Below are positions 53,101 through 59,637 of a stretch of DNA of 59,637 nucleotides, piece by piece. Each line of letters begins with the position of its first letter. Positions within the stretch are counted from its first letter, which is position 1. This DNA comes from RUG100 sp034927505 (GTDB lineage Bacteria > Bacillota > Clostridia > Peptostreptococcales > Anaerovoracaceae). The position numbers and the translations under genes were made by a program. Location of the stretch: the NCBI GenBank assembly GCA_034927505.1, contig JAYFPY010000017.1:1-59637 (forward strand), given 5' to 3'. The notes below the pieces were generated by a model. The model was given only the letters and a program-made list of their open reading frames with translations. It had not been told where the DNA came from and searched no databases.

Positions 53101-53618
53101 TCCAGATAGTAATTGCCTTTTCCGAAGATCTCAAGGTATTCCAGAGCCTCTTTCTTTGCTCCTTCATAATCTTTCACTAAAAGACGCTGCTGCACATCTC
53201 CTGCAAGACATGCAGACAACGCAATAATACCGCCGCTGTACTGCCGCAGTATATCTTTGTCTATTCTCGGTTTGTAGTAAAATCCTTCGGTGAATCCTCT
53301 GGATACTATCTTGATAAGGTTTTGATATCCTTCGTTGTTCTTTGCTAGCAGGACCAGATGCCCCTGCTGTTTGTCAAGTTCCGGATCTTTGTCAAGATGC
53401 GAGCGGGCGGACGTGTATACTTCGCACCCTATGATGGGGCGTATGCCTGCCTCTTTGCATTCTCTGTAGAAATCTATGACGCCGAACATGACGCCGTGAT
53501 CGGTTATGGCCAGAGAATCCATCCCCAGTTCTTTGGCACGGGCAACCACCTTTTTGATGCGCGCTGCGCCGTCCAGAAGTGAATATTCCGTATGAACATG
53601 TAAATGGGTAAAAGCCAT
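50193..53618 (-). CDS. dnaE: DNA polymerase III alpha subunit, DnaE
   Basis: 1141 aa. PHP domain at the N-terminus (HLHVHTEYSLLDGAARI, LAITDHGVMFG), polymerase palm with GPGRGSAAGSIVAYTL and PDIDIDFCYERR, finger and helix-hairpin-helix regions, and a C-terminal OB domain. In Firmicutes DnaE works with PolC, here not in the window, mainly on primer extension or lagging strand. AGAGGT precedes the start. It overlaps pfkA by four bases and follows the Cys-rich gene by 12. Confidence 0.96.
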   Translation of the reverse strand: MAFTHLHVHTEYSLLDGAARIKKVVARAKELGMDSLAITDHGVMFGVIDFYRECKEAGIRPIIGCEVYTSARSHLDKDPELDKQQGHLVLLAKNNEGYQNLIKIVSRGFTEGFYYKPRIDKDILRQYSGGIIALSACLAGDVQQRLLVKDYEGAKKEALEYLEIFGKGNYYLEVQDQGLEEEADILPDMKRLHEETGIPMAATNDVHYVSRDDAEAHDILLCIQTGSMVNDENRMRFPNDQFYLKSESEMRNLFASLPEACDNTQKIAEQCEVEFTFGELHLPEFTAPDSMDNTAYLRHLCQKGLGERYPEGGNSLQDRLDYELGIIEQMGYVEYFLIVWDFINYAKSQGIMVGPGRGSAAGSIVAYTLKITDIDPIKYNLIFERFLNPERVSMPDIDIDFCYERRGEVIEYVVGKYGSDKVAQIITFGTLKAKAAVRDVGRVLDVSYSDTDTIAKAIPFGLKMTIDMALDMNPELKERYNNEPVVKKVLDMSRAIEGMPRHASTHAAGVVISRKSIDEYVPLYLAEKGISTQFNMTTIEELGLLKMDFLGLRNLTVIRDALEMIKENHGVDIDFEKMEYDDPAVFEMIAAGNTQGIFQLESGGMTQFMKNLKPDCFEDIVAGISLYRPGPMASIPTYIANKKDPSGIKYLHPLLEPILSVTYGCMVYQEQVMQIVRDLAGYTYGRSDILRRAMGKKKMDVMLAEKEVFIKGAGERGVPAATAEEIFNQMVSFAQYAFNKSHAAAYAVVGYETGYLKVHYPVEFMAALMSSVMGEPHQISKYIRNCTEMGIEVLPPDVNESVKKFSVVDGKIRFGLLGVKNVGEGVIDAIINAREEKGVPKDIFAFIDNIDIHEVNKKAIESLIRSGAFDSIDPNRAKHLTVYEGLIESAQNDSKKNIDGQMSLFQLNTETMDMGNTAGRLPDVRNFDKEMLSSMEKEMLGVYITDHPLNDYEDIIKKMTDLNSDDLRNAQEDRTSEIRDGQKAVMAGIVTGKRNLITKNNKQMAFVQIEDFYGEIEVIVFPNVYERYGHILKEDAIVSVRGTINFKEDEQPKLLADSIGDIREMETKRVVKIRLKDESQLDQVRAVLADNRGDSDVLLYMGGRAFKGGKDLRISDEPKVIEQLKNIVGNENVKTSQEVSS

Positions 53619-53630
53619 AATGATACCTCT

Positions 53631-53897
53631 TTATTTTTTTACCATATCTATCAGCGATCTGCATTTTTCCGTTATGAGATCGAAGGATCCTCTTTGATGA
53701 GGCAAAAGACATCCGCTGCAGTCTTTTATCCCGTCGTCGTTGTCATAGCTGAAGTTCCCGCCGCATTCTTCTCCCAGTGCATACAGAGGGCAGTAGCAGA
53801 AAATACAGCTGAAATCTTCATCTTTTATACCCGTGTGGCATGGGAAATATTCACACTGCCGGTTTTGGAAGAATGCAAAATGTCTCGTATCATTCAC
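53631..53897 (-). CDS. Cysteine-rich small domain protein
   Basis: 88 aa from a GTG start. Seven cysteines; an invariant pattern CEYFPCH and FCYCPLYALGEECGG, then CSGCLLPH, fits the cysteine-rich small domain (metal or Fe-S binding, sometimes beside cobalamin genes). No cobalamin genes are here. GGGAG lies ten bases upstream, in the overlap with the preceding small membrane protein. Its position before dnaE is unexplained. Confidence 0.85.
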   Translation of the reverse strand: MNDTRHFAFFQNRQCEYFPCHTGIKDEDFSCIFCYCPLYALGEECGGNFSYDNDDGIKDCSGCLLPHQRGSFDLITEKCRSLIDMVKK

Positions 53898-54090
53898 CTT
53901 TCTTCTGCTCCCTTCGCTTTTTTCCCGTGGCTCTTATAAGAGCAAGCCCCCAGTAAAAACACGAGAGGACCACCAGCAGGATTATCACGCTCTTTGGATC
54001 CATAGGCATGCCGAATATCTTTGCCATGACCATTCCTCCAATAATGAATATCCAGAAATACATGATTTTTCCCATCAGTGAGTTTCCCAT
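53890..54090 (-). CDS. Small membrane protein of unknown function
   Basis: 66 aa. Two hydrophobic segments (FWIFIIGGMVMAKIF and SVIILLVVLSCFYWGLAL) and a strongly basic tail (RATGKKRREQKKGE), the pattern of an inner-membrane small protein with the tail in the cytoplasm. AGGAGG lies four bases before the ATG, which decides the start and the frame against the overlapping open frame at 53894-54118. It sits 8 bases after mscS and overlaps the Cys-rich gene by eight bases. Confidence 0.72.
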   Translation of the reverse strand: MGNSLMGKIMYFWIFIIGGMVMAKIFGMPMDPKSVIILLVVLSCFYWGLALIRATGKKRREQKKGE

Positions 54091-54098
54091 AAATCCTC

Positions 54099-54881
54099 CT
54101 ATTTTTTGATATGAACATCCATTTGATTATACGGCATCTTTATGCCCGCTTCATCAAAAGCTATTTTCACATTTTCTTCCAGATAGTATTTTACATCCCA
54201 GTATTCATCCGTCTTGGCCCAGACTCTAAAATCCAGTTCCACAGCATTTTCTGTATTGGACGCAACTCCCGCAAAAGGAGCCGGGTCGGCCATGATCATA
54301 GGGTTGGTATCGGCAAGAGCCATCATCAGATCCTTCGCCTTGTTCACATCCGAATCGTATGCTATACCAAAGAGTGTATCGACCCTTCTGGTTTCTTCTC
54401 TGGAATAATTGGTCAATACAGAAGTGGTCACCATTCCGTTGGGCACCGTAATGACCTTATTGTCAAAAGTCGTCATGGTAGTCAGCAGCAGATCTATATG
54501 CTGCACCACTCCGGTGGTGCCTCCGATATCTACATAATCTCCCTGCTGGAAGGGTTTAGTCACAAGTATCATTATCCCTCCGGCAACATTTCCCAGGCTG
54601 TCCTTCAACGCCAGAGCTATAGCTGCGCCGCATACGCCCAGGACTGTGATTATGGAAGCAGTCTGTATATTGAGCCGGCTGAGAACGATCAGTACCAGGA
54701 CCACCATCAGTATGACTTTCACTGCGTTGGTGAGAAACCTGTGAAGAACCGAATCTATACTGGTTTTCTTCAGCATTTTTCTCATTACAGTCAGTATGAT
54801 CTTTATGACAATGAGTCCGATCAGGAATATTGCTATTGCAATACCCGCATCGATCAGCATCTCTATATGTTTGTCAGACAT
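54099..54881 (-). CDS. Small-conductance mechanosensitive channel (MscS family)
   Basis: 260 aa. Three membrane helices near 10-95 with the pore-lining glycine/alanine helix (GVCGAAIALALKDSLGNVAGGIMIL), then the beta domain PFQQGDYVDIGGTTGVVQHIDLL and VPNGMVTTSVLTNYSREE and a C-terminal alpha/beta domain. It opens on membrane tension after osmotic downshock. AGGAGG upstream. It overlaps typA by eight bases. Confidence 0.93.
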   Translation of the reverse strand: MSDKHIEMLIDAGIAIAIFLIGLIVIKIILTVMRKMLKKTSIDSVLHRFLTNAVKVILMVVLVLIVLSRLNIQTASIITVLGVCGAAIALALKDSLGNVAGGIMILVTKPFQQGDYVDIGGTTGVVQHIDLLLTTMTTFDNKVITVPNGMVTTSVLTNYSREETRRVDTLFGIAYDSDVNKAKDLMMALADTNPMIMADPAPFAGVASNTENAVELDFRVWAKTDEYWDVKYYLEENVKIAFDEAGIKMPYNQMDVHIKK

Positions 54882-56751
54882 TCCTGTTCCTCCTGCGGTC
54901 CAGTTCCTTCAAAAGTTTTTTCCTCAATCTTATATCATCCGGCACTATTTCCACCAGTTCGTCGTTGTTTATGAATTCCAGTGCTTCCTCCAGCGTGAAT
55001 TCCACCGGCGGCGCCAGCTTTACGGATTCATCGTTTCCGGCGGCACGCATGTTTGTGGCTTTCTTGGCCTTGCATGGATTGACCACCATGTCTTCGTTCC
55101 TGCTGTTCTGGCCGATTATCATGCCTTCATATACGTCAACTCCCGGCCCTATGAACAGTTTGACACGTTCCTGTATGTTTGCCAGTGCATACGGCGTAGA
55201 TATGCCGTGCTCCTGAGCGATAGCAACGCCATTGGTCCTCTGAGGGATCTCTCCTTTGTAGTCCTCGAATGAATCGAATCGTCTGACCATGGTACCTTCG
55301 CCACGTGTATCGTTTATGAATTCGGTCCTGTATCCCAGGAGCCCTCTTGTAGGCACCAGATACTCCAGCCTTACATATCCGTTTTCGTTGCTCATTTCCC
55401 TCATCATGCCTTTTCGCAGATTCAGCTTTGAAATGACCGATCCCGAGTATTCTTCCGGCACGGATATAACAACTTCCTCCACCGGTTCCTGTTTATGTCC
55501 GTTTTCGCCTTTTCTCAGTATGACCTCCGGCTTGCTGACTGCCAGCTCATACCCTTCACGGCGCATGTTTTCTATCAGTATGGAAAGATGCAGCTCACCT
55601 CGTCCCGATACTTTGAAACTGTCGGTGGAATCTGTCTCTTCCACCATCAGTCCCACATTTACTTCCAGTTCTTTAGCCAGTCTTTCCTTTATATGTCTTG
55701 TAGTTACGAATTTCCCTACTTTGCCCGCAAACGGCGAGTCGTTTACCATGAAATACATAGACAGCGTAGGCTCCTCTATGTGGATCATTTCCATTGGCTG
55801 CGGATCCGCCATATCAGTTATGGTTTCTCCTATGGATATATCCGGGATGCCCGATACAACAACTATGTCGCCGCACTGCGCTTCCGCAACAGGCACTCTT
55901 GCCAGCCCTCTGTATACGAATATCTGGTTTATCTTTTTCTGTACCGGTTCTCCGTTGCCCTGACATACGCCTACAGTCTGGGCTTCTTTGATTGTTCCTT
56001 TGGTTATCCTGCCGATACCCAGCCTGCCGATATAGTCATCGTAAGCAAGTGAGGATATCTGCAGCTGCAGCGGTTCGTCATTGTAGTCCGGATATGGTTT
56101 ACAATGTTTCGTTATCGTATCGAACAGCGGCGTGATATCCAGCCCGCCTTCTCCTTCCGCGCTGTGTCCCCTCTTCTTGGAGCCTTCAGTCTCGACTTCA
56201 TGTCCTACCGCATCTTTAGGGTCGTATACGACGATCCCCTGTCTGGCGATACCGTAGAGTATAGGAAAGTCCAGCTGTTCATCGTTTGCTTCCAGATCCA
56301 TAAAAAGCTCATAGACTTCATCTACAACTTCATCTATCCTGGAATCCTTTTTATCGATCTTGTTTATGAGCAGTATGGGATTTATCCCCTGCTCAAGAGA
56401 TTTAGTAAGCACGAATCTAGTCTGAGGCATAGGCCCTTCACTGCTGTCTACTAGCAGGATGACTGTATCCACTGTTTTGATTATTCGTTCCACCTCCGAA
56501 CTGAAGTCGGCGTGTCCCGGCGTGTCTACTATGTTTATCTTCACGTCCCCGTGCATCACCGAACAATTCTTTGAGTAGATGGTTATTCCTCTTTCTCTCT
56601 CTATATCATCACTGTCCATTACACAGTCCACTACTTCTTCGTTTTCCCTGAACACCCCGCTCTGGTTCAAAAAAGCGTCTACAAGGGTGGATTTGCCCGC
56701 ATCTACGTGTGCAATCACCGCAATATTGATTATCTTCTGTTTTTCTGCCAT
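54874..56751 (-). CDS. typA: Translational GTPase TypA/BipA
   Basis: 625 aa. G1 AHVDAGKST (family usually HVDHGKTT), G2 RGITI, G3 DTPGHADF, G4 NKIDKKDS. Then EF-G-like domains, with the BipA-specific C-terminal part (GLLGYRTEFINDTRGEG, GQNSRNEDMVVNPCKAKKATNMRA). It binds ribosomes and acts in stress, low temperature and ribosome assembly. Tetracycline-protection proteins share G-domain features but lack this C-terminus. First gene of a seven-gene operon. Confidence 0.96.
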   Translation of the reverse strand: MAEKQKIINIAVIAHVDAGKSTLVDAFLNQSGVFRENEEVVDCVMDSDDIERERGITIYSKNCSVMHGDVKINIVDTPGHADFSSEVERIIKTVDTVILLVDSSEGPMPQTRFVLTKSLEQGINPILLINKIDKKDSRIDEVVDEVYELFMDLEANDEQLDFPILYGIARQGIVVYDPKDAVGHEVETEGSKKRGHSAEGEGGLDITPLFDTITKHCKPYPDYNDEPLQLQISSLAYDDYIGRLGIGRITKGTIKEAQTVGVCQGNGEPVQKKINQIFVYRGLARVPVAEAQCGDIVVVSGIPDISIGETITDMADPQPMEMIHIEEPTLSMYFMVNDSPFAGKVGKFVTTRHIKERLAKELEVNVGLMVEETDSTDSFKVSGRGELHLSILIENMRREGYELAVSKPEVILRKGENGHKQEPVEEVVISVPEEYSGSVISKLNLRKGMMREMSNENGYVRLEYLVPTRGLLGYRTEFINDTRGEGTMVRRFDSFEDYKGEIPQRTNGVAIAQEHGISTPYALANIQERVKLFIGPGVDVYEGMIIGQNSRNEDMVVNPCKAKKATNMRAAGNDESVKLAPPVEFTLEEALEFINNDELVEIVPDDIRLRKKLLKELDRRRNRNV

Positions 56752-56786
56752 TTATGGTCCTTCTTTCGTTTTTATTATAACGACTC

Positions 56787-56816
56787 ATTGTATCATAATA
56801 AGGGCGGATATTGCAA
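56787..56816 (-). promoter_or_regulatory. Candidate promoter of the typA operon
   Basis: Minus-strand TTGCAA (56816-56811), 18-base spacer, TACAAT (56792-56787). A second TATAAT at 56779-56774 is closer to the start but has no good -35. The -35 lies inside the palindrome at 56803-56824. Confidence 0.45.
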
Positions 56817-56824
56817 TATCCGCC
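56803..56824. terminator. 22-base perfect palindrome, possible terminator
   Basis: GGCGGATATT-GC-AATATCCGCC. It lies just past the 79-aa protein stop. The tail on the minus strand is only moderately T-rich (CTTATTATG), so it may act as a terminator or as an operator overlapping the typA -35. Confidence 0.5.
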
Positions 56825-56830
56825 TCAGTA

Positions 56831-57070
56831 TTATTCTTTCTCTGCCCACTGTCTTTCGGCAGCGGCTATGAATTCCTCTATTTCCTTCTCTGCCAGCTTC
56901 ATAGTCTCACAAAGTCTTTCAACTGTTTCACGTTCAGGCACAAAAGTTTTGTCTGTGCACAGCTTTGTAAAATCGTTTTTGCTGATGCCGATCTCTTTGA
57001 ATGTTATTTCTCCGGCCTGGAGTTTTCTGTCATACAGTCTGAAAAACACCACTGAAAAAGGCTGTTCCAT
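56831..57070 (-). CDS. Small helix-turn-helix-like protein in the ABC transporter operon
   Basis: 79 aa from 57070; an ATG at 57079 sits directly against the ribosome site, so the later start is likelier. The stretch GEITFKEIGISKNDFTKLCTDKTFVPERETVERLCETMKLAEKEIEEFI has the spacing of an XRE-type helix-turn-helix, but it is divergent and lacks the usual start of that domain. I do not recognise the family. It follows the ABC ATPase gene by 14 bases, so it could be a regulator of that transporter. Confidence 0.65.
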   Translation of the reverse strand: MEQPFSVVFFRLYDRKLQAGEITFKEIGISKNDFTKLCTDKTFVPERETVERLCETMKLAEKEIEEFIAAAERQWAEKE

Positions 57071-57084
57071 CTCTGTCATCTCCT

Positions 57085-57867
57085 TTATCTGATCATGGAG
57101 CTTAGGAAATCTCTCAGTCTCTCGCTCCCGGCATCGTTGAATATCTGATCGGGAGTCCCCTGTTCGACGATCCTTCCCTGATCCATAAAAACAACTCTGT
57201 CAGCGACTTCTCTCGCAAATCCCATTTCATGAGTGACAACGATCATGGTGATCTTATCTTCAGCCAGTTGTTTCATTACAGCCAGCACCTCGCCTGTGAT
57301 CTCCGGATCCAGTGCAGATGTAGGTTCGTCGAAGAGCATGATCTTCGGATCCATTGCCAGTCCTCTTGCAATGGCTATCCTCTGTTTCTGTCCGCCGGAA
57401 AGTCTGCCCGGGAACTCGTCCCGTTTATCCTCAAGTCCTACCAGTTTCAACAGTTCTATGCCTCTTTTTTCCGCCTCGGATCTTTGTTTGCCTCTGACAT
57501 TGATCGGTGCATAGGTTATGTTCTGAAGACATGTCATATGAGGAAATAGGTTGAAATGCTGAAATACCATACCGGTCTCGCAGCATATGTGCTGCAGTTC
57601 TTTGTCGGAAAGATATTTAGCCTCATGTTTCCTGCGGCTCTCCTGCCCCGGCTGTGAGTCCACAAAAGTCTCTCCGCTGAGAGTGATTTTCCCCGAAGAT
57701 ATCCGGGTCAGACAGTTGATGCATCGAAGCAGTGTGCTCTTTCCCGAACCGGACGGCCCTATTATGGCAACCGTTTCTCCTTCACGGACAGAGAAATCCA
57801 CATTGTCCAGAGCTCTGCAGTTGGCAAAGTCTTTGACTATATTTTTCATTTCAAGGATCTGTGACAT
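57085..57867 (-). CDS. Polar amino acid ABC transporter ATPase
   Basis: 260 aa, GlnQ-type. Walker A GPSGSGKST, Q-loop FQHFNLFPHMT, signature LSGGQKQRIAIAR, Walker B IMLFDEPTSALDPE and H-loop VTHEMGFAREV, all complete. A short insert after residue 60 (SQPGQESRRKHEAK) is seen in several clostridial members. GGAGG lies upstream, in the end of the permease gene. Substrate not determined. Confidence 0.95.
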   Translation of the reverse strand: MSQILEMKNIVKDFANCRALDNVDFSVREGETVAIIGPSGSGKSTLLRCINCLTRISSGKITLSGETFVDSQPGQESRRKHEAKYLSDKELQHICCETGMVFQHFNLFPHMTCLQNITYAPINVRGKQRSEAEKRGIELLKLVGLEDKRDEFPGRLSGGQKQRIAIARGLAMDPKIMLFDEPTSALDPEITGEVLAVMKQLAEDKITMIVVTHEMGFAREVADRVVFMDQGRIVEQGTPDQIFNDAGSERLRDFLSSMIR

Positions 57868-57868
57868 A

Positions 57869-58561
57869 TCACCATTCCTCCTTGTTGTCGTATCTTGAGA
57901 AACGTTTTTCTATGTATTTGAGAACAAGAGTCAGCAGGAATGTGAATACTAGATAGATGGCAGCCGCGATCACATATGCCAGCATATTCACATCTCTGTT
58001 CGCGATCCCTCTGGATACCTTCATCAGCTCAGCAACAGCAATGACAGACACCAGCGCCGTATCTTTTATCAGCACAATTGCTTCATTTGATATAGGCGGC
58101 AATACCACTTTCATAGTCTGTGGTATTATGATCCCAAACATGGTTTTCACCTTTGAAAGACCAAGGGAATGGGCAGCTTCGTACTGACCCCTGTCTATAC
58201 TGTTGATCCCGCCTCTATATATCTCTGCAAAGTAGGCTGCGTAATTCAATATAAATGTAAATGCCGCTGTTTGAAAAGGAGGGAATTTTATCCCCAAATA
58301 TATAGGGAAGAAGAAATAGAAGAAAAACAGCTGAAGCATCAGCGGCGTCCCTCTGAATACAAATACAAATGCATTGCATATCCATCTTATTACCCTTATT
58401 TTGCTGGTTTCACCTAAAGCAATAGGCAGCCCCAACGGCAGCGATAATACCAATGTGACTGCGAACAGTTCTACCGTTATAAGTGTTCCCTTTAACAACG
58501 CCGGCATCAATGTGCCGACGTATGCTAAAGTATCTCCTGCTGATGCAAGAAAATCTGTCAT
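57869..58561 (-). CDS. Polar amino acid ABC transporter permease
   Basis: 230 aa, His/Glu/Gln/Arg/opine type. About five membrane segments with the EAA-loop region (EAAHSLGLSKVKTMFGIIIPQTMKVVLPPI) for contact with the ATPase. It forms the membrane pore with itself or another permease; only one is encoded here, so it is probably a homodimer. AGGAG upstream. Confidence 0.95.
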   Translation of the reverse strand: MTDFLASAGDTLAYVGTLMPALLKGTLITVELFAVTLVLSLPLGLPIALGETSKIRVIRWICNAFVFVFRGTPLMLQLFFFYFFFPIYLGIKFPPFQTAAFTFILNYAAYFAEIYRGGINSIDRGQYEAAHSLGLSKVKTMFGIIIPQTMKVVLPPISNEAIVLIKDTALVSVIAVAELMKVSRGIANRDVNMLAYVIAAAIYLVFTFLLTLVLKYIEKRFSRYDNKEEW

Positions 58562-58576
58562 AATATTCTCTGCTCC

Positions 58577-59398
58577 TTATTTATAGTCCTCAAGGATCAC
58601 GATATCCTTTCCGAACCATTTCTTACTGATCTTGGCAGCTTCTCCGCTGTCGATGGTTGCCTGGATGGCGTCATTCACTTTGTTGGTCAGTTCAGTATCA
58701 TCTTTTCTGAACCCGATAGCATAGTAGTCATCTCCAAAATTGAAATCGCTGTCATACAGGTTTTCATCCATTTTGCTGTTCTTGTACTCGCCCAGGACCT
58801 GGTCTATAACGATGCAGTCTGTACGTCCTGCCTTCATGTCCAGTATAGCATCATCATACGATTTGTACTCGGAAATCTTATCCTTGAATGTGTCGTATTT
58901 TTTGTTGGCTTTCATAGTCTCCAGTGCCGCCGAATCAGCCTGAGTTCCTATCTTGAGGTTTTTAAGATCGGCCTCGCTCTTCACATTCACATTCTTATCC
59001 AGTGACATGATTATGATCTTGTTGTTGAGATATTTCTTTGACAGGGACATTTCTTTCTGTCTTTCCTCTGTTGCCGACATTCCGTTCCAGATACAGTCGA
59101 TATTTTTTGAATCCAGCTCTGTCTGTTTTGCATCCCAGTCGATAGGCTTGAACTCGATCTTGATGTCCAGTTCTTTTCCCACAGCTCTTGCCAGATCGAT
59201 ATCGAATCCGACCAGTTTATCGTTTTTGTCTCGGAATCCCATAGGTGCAAATGTGTCATCAAGACCCACTACAAGTTTTCCGTTCTTTTCGATATATGAC
59301 CAGTCGCTGTCGCTGCCGCCGCACCCGGTCATACCTAGTGCAGTTATCAGCATTACTGCCGCAGTTACTGCTATTATTATTCTTTTTCTCATCTTCAT
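58577..59398 (-). CDS. Amino acid ABC transporter substrate-binding lipoprotein
   Basis: 273 aa. Lipobox MTGC near residue 26. SBP_bac_3 fold: GKLVVGLDDTFAPMGFRD, LVGFDIDLARAVGKEL, WNGMSATEERQKEMSLS, a second-lobe IGTQADSAALE and FRKDDTELTNKVNDAI. The conserved Arg and Asp for alpha-amino/carboxyl groups are in place; side-chain specificity is not obvious. First in the operon with permease, ATPase and the small HTH-like protein. Confidence 0.95.
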   Translation of the reverse strand: MKMRKRIIIAVTAAVMLITALGMTGCGGSDSDWSYIEKNGKLVVGLDDTFAPMGFRDKNDKLVGFDIDLARAVGKELDIKIEFKPIDWDAKQTELDSKNIDCIWNGMSATEERQKEMSLSKKYLNNKIIIMSLDKNVNVKSEADLKNLKIGTQADSAALETMKANKKYDTFKDKISEYKSYDDAILDMKAGRTDCIVIDQVLGEYKNSKMDENLYDSDFNFGDDYYAIGFRKDDTELTNKVNDAIQATIDSGEAAKISKKWFGKDIVILEDYK

Positions 59399-59418
59399 CT
59401 TACCTCTCCTCGTTTATT

Positions 59419-59451
59419 ATTATATTCTGCTTTATCTCACTAAAGCGATAA
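59419..59451 (-). promoter_or_regulatory. Promoter and operator-like repeats before the ABC operon
   Basis: Minus-strand -10 TATAAT (59424-59419), no good -35. Where the -35 should be, GCTTTA-TCTCAC-TAAAGC (59429-59446) is an inverted repeat, with a nested TTATC...GATAA pair (59432-59451). The arrangement suggests an activator or repressor site, possibly for amino acid control. The 59452-59605 stretch has no other gene. Confidence 0.4.
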
Positions 59452-59605
59452 CGCAACGGTGAAATAATATCATACCAGTTACCGAACTGTCAAGAGACTT
59501 AGTGTAAAGTTACAGTGGGGAAAAAGAAAAATAAAAAATAAGAGCAACAACTTTTATGATATGATTTAGTTACTAACATAAATATATTAAAAAAGGAGTG
59601 CTCTT

Positions 59606-59637
59606 ATGAATAACATTATACCGTTTATTACAGAAAT
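59606..59637 (+). CDS. Start of an unknown gene at the right edge
   Basis: ATG at 59606 with AAAGGAG 7 bases upstream; ten codons are visible (MNNIIPFITE). Preceded by an AT-rich leader. Too short to identify. It could belong to an insertion sequence or to a normal gene. Confidence 0.4.
   Translation, partial: MNNIIPFITE

Noticed and set aside
53894..54118. Alternative 74-aa reading frame overlapping the small membrane protein
   Set aside because: It is rich in basic and polar residues without family features, and the AGGAGG site at 54090 supports the other frame.
59510..59605. Left end of an insertion sequence at the right edge
   Set aside because: The new gene's leader is AT-rich and no terminal inverted repeat or target duplication can be verified in the window.

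Overview
The window looks like chromosomal DNA of an anaerobic low- to mid-GC Firmicute, most likely class Clostridia. The evidence is a SCIFF (ranthipeptide) precursor with its radical SAM maturase, a split two-subunit transketolase, an NADP-type glutamate dehydrogenase with a strongly biased codon choice, AddA-type recombination, FtsEX with a secreted M23 hydrolase, several lipoproteins, and strong GGAGG ribosome binding sites. I see no sporulation genes, rRNA, tRNA, CRISPR array or complete insertion sequence. Family-level placement (something like the Anaerovoracaceae/Family XIII group) is a guess.

Layout. Most genes lie on the minus strand in long, tightly packed operons. From left to right: a partial gene that resembles an Rpn-type nuclease (1-42) and a secreted Fn3-like protein (255-1055); an eleven-gene minus operon (9999 down to 1226) running PPTase, DMT transporter, MBL hydrolase, recX, tcdA, macro-domain deacetylase, an unknown 149-aa protein, rmuC, metallophosphoesterase, deoB, pdp; a subtilisin-like lipoprotein (10084-12588); yerC; a cell-envelope cluster (19387 to 13086) with a P-loop protein, ftsE, ftsX, an M23 hydrolase, recJ and an S41 peptidase; a Fn3-glucosaminidase (19507-20673); then a metabolic run (32294 to 20780) with a 1604-aa multidomain protein, a lactate/malate dehydrogenase-like protein, a flavoprotein with a cysteine cluster, mgtE, nnrD, the two transketolase subunits and a lipoprotein.

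On the plus strand are gdhA (32521-33867), gpmI plus a small membrane-anchored protein (37471-39410), a second metallophosphoesterase (43014-43850), an ArAE-type exporter and dinB (46223-48502). Between them on the minus strand are addA, two flavoproteins with a DMT transporter, a universal stress-like protein and the SCIFF locus (scfA/scfB). The right third holds one long minus operon typA-mscS-small membrane protein-Cys-rich protein-dnaE-pfkA-dapB and an amino acid ABC transporter operon. A new plus-strand gene starts at the right edge.

Most genes are recognisable housekeeping functions. The strongest candidate for an undescribed system is the three-gene set at 25403-32294. The 1604-aa protein appears to combine an HD phosphohydrolase, a long helical-repeat region, a NadD-like nucleotidyltransferase, a GNAT-like region and a phosphoribosyltransferase motif. 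It is followed immediately by a dehydrogenase that has lost the usual LDH substrate residues, and by a flavoprotein with a four-cysteine motif. Together with nnrD (NAD(P)H-hydrate repair) downstream, this suggests a nucleotide- or NAD-related pathway, but that is inference.
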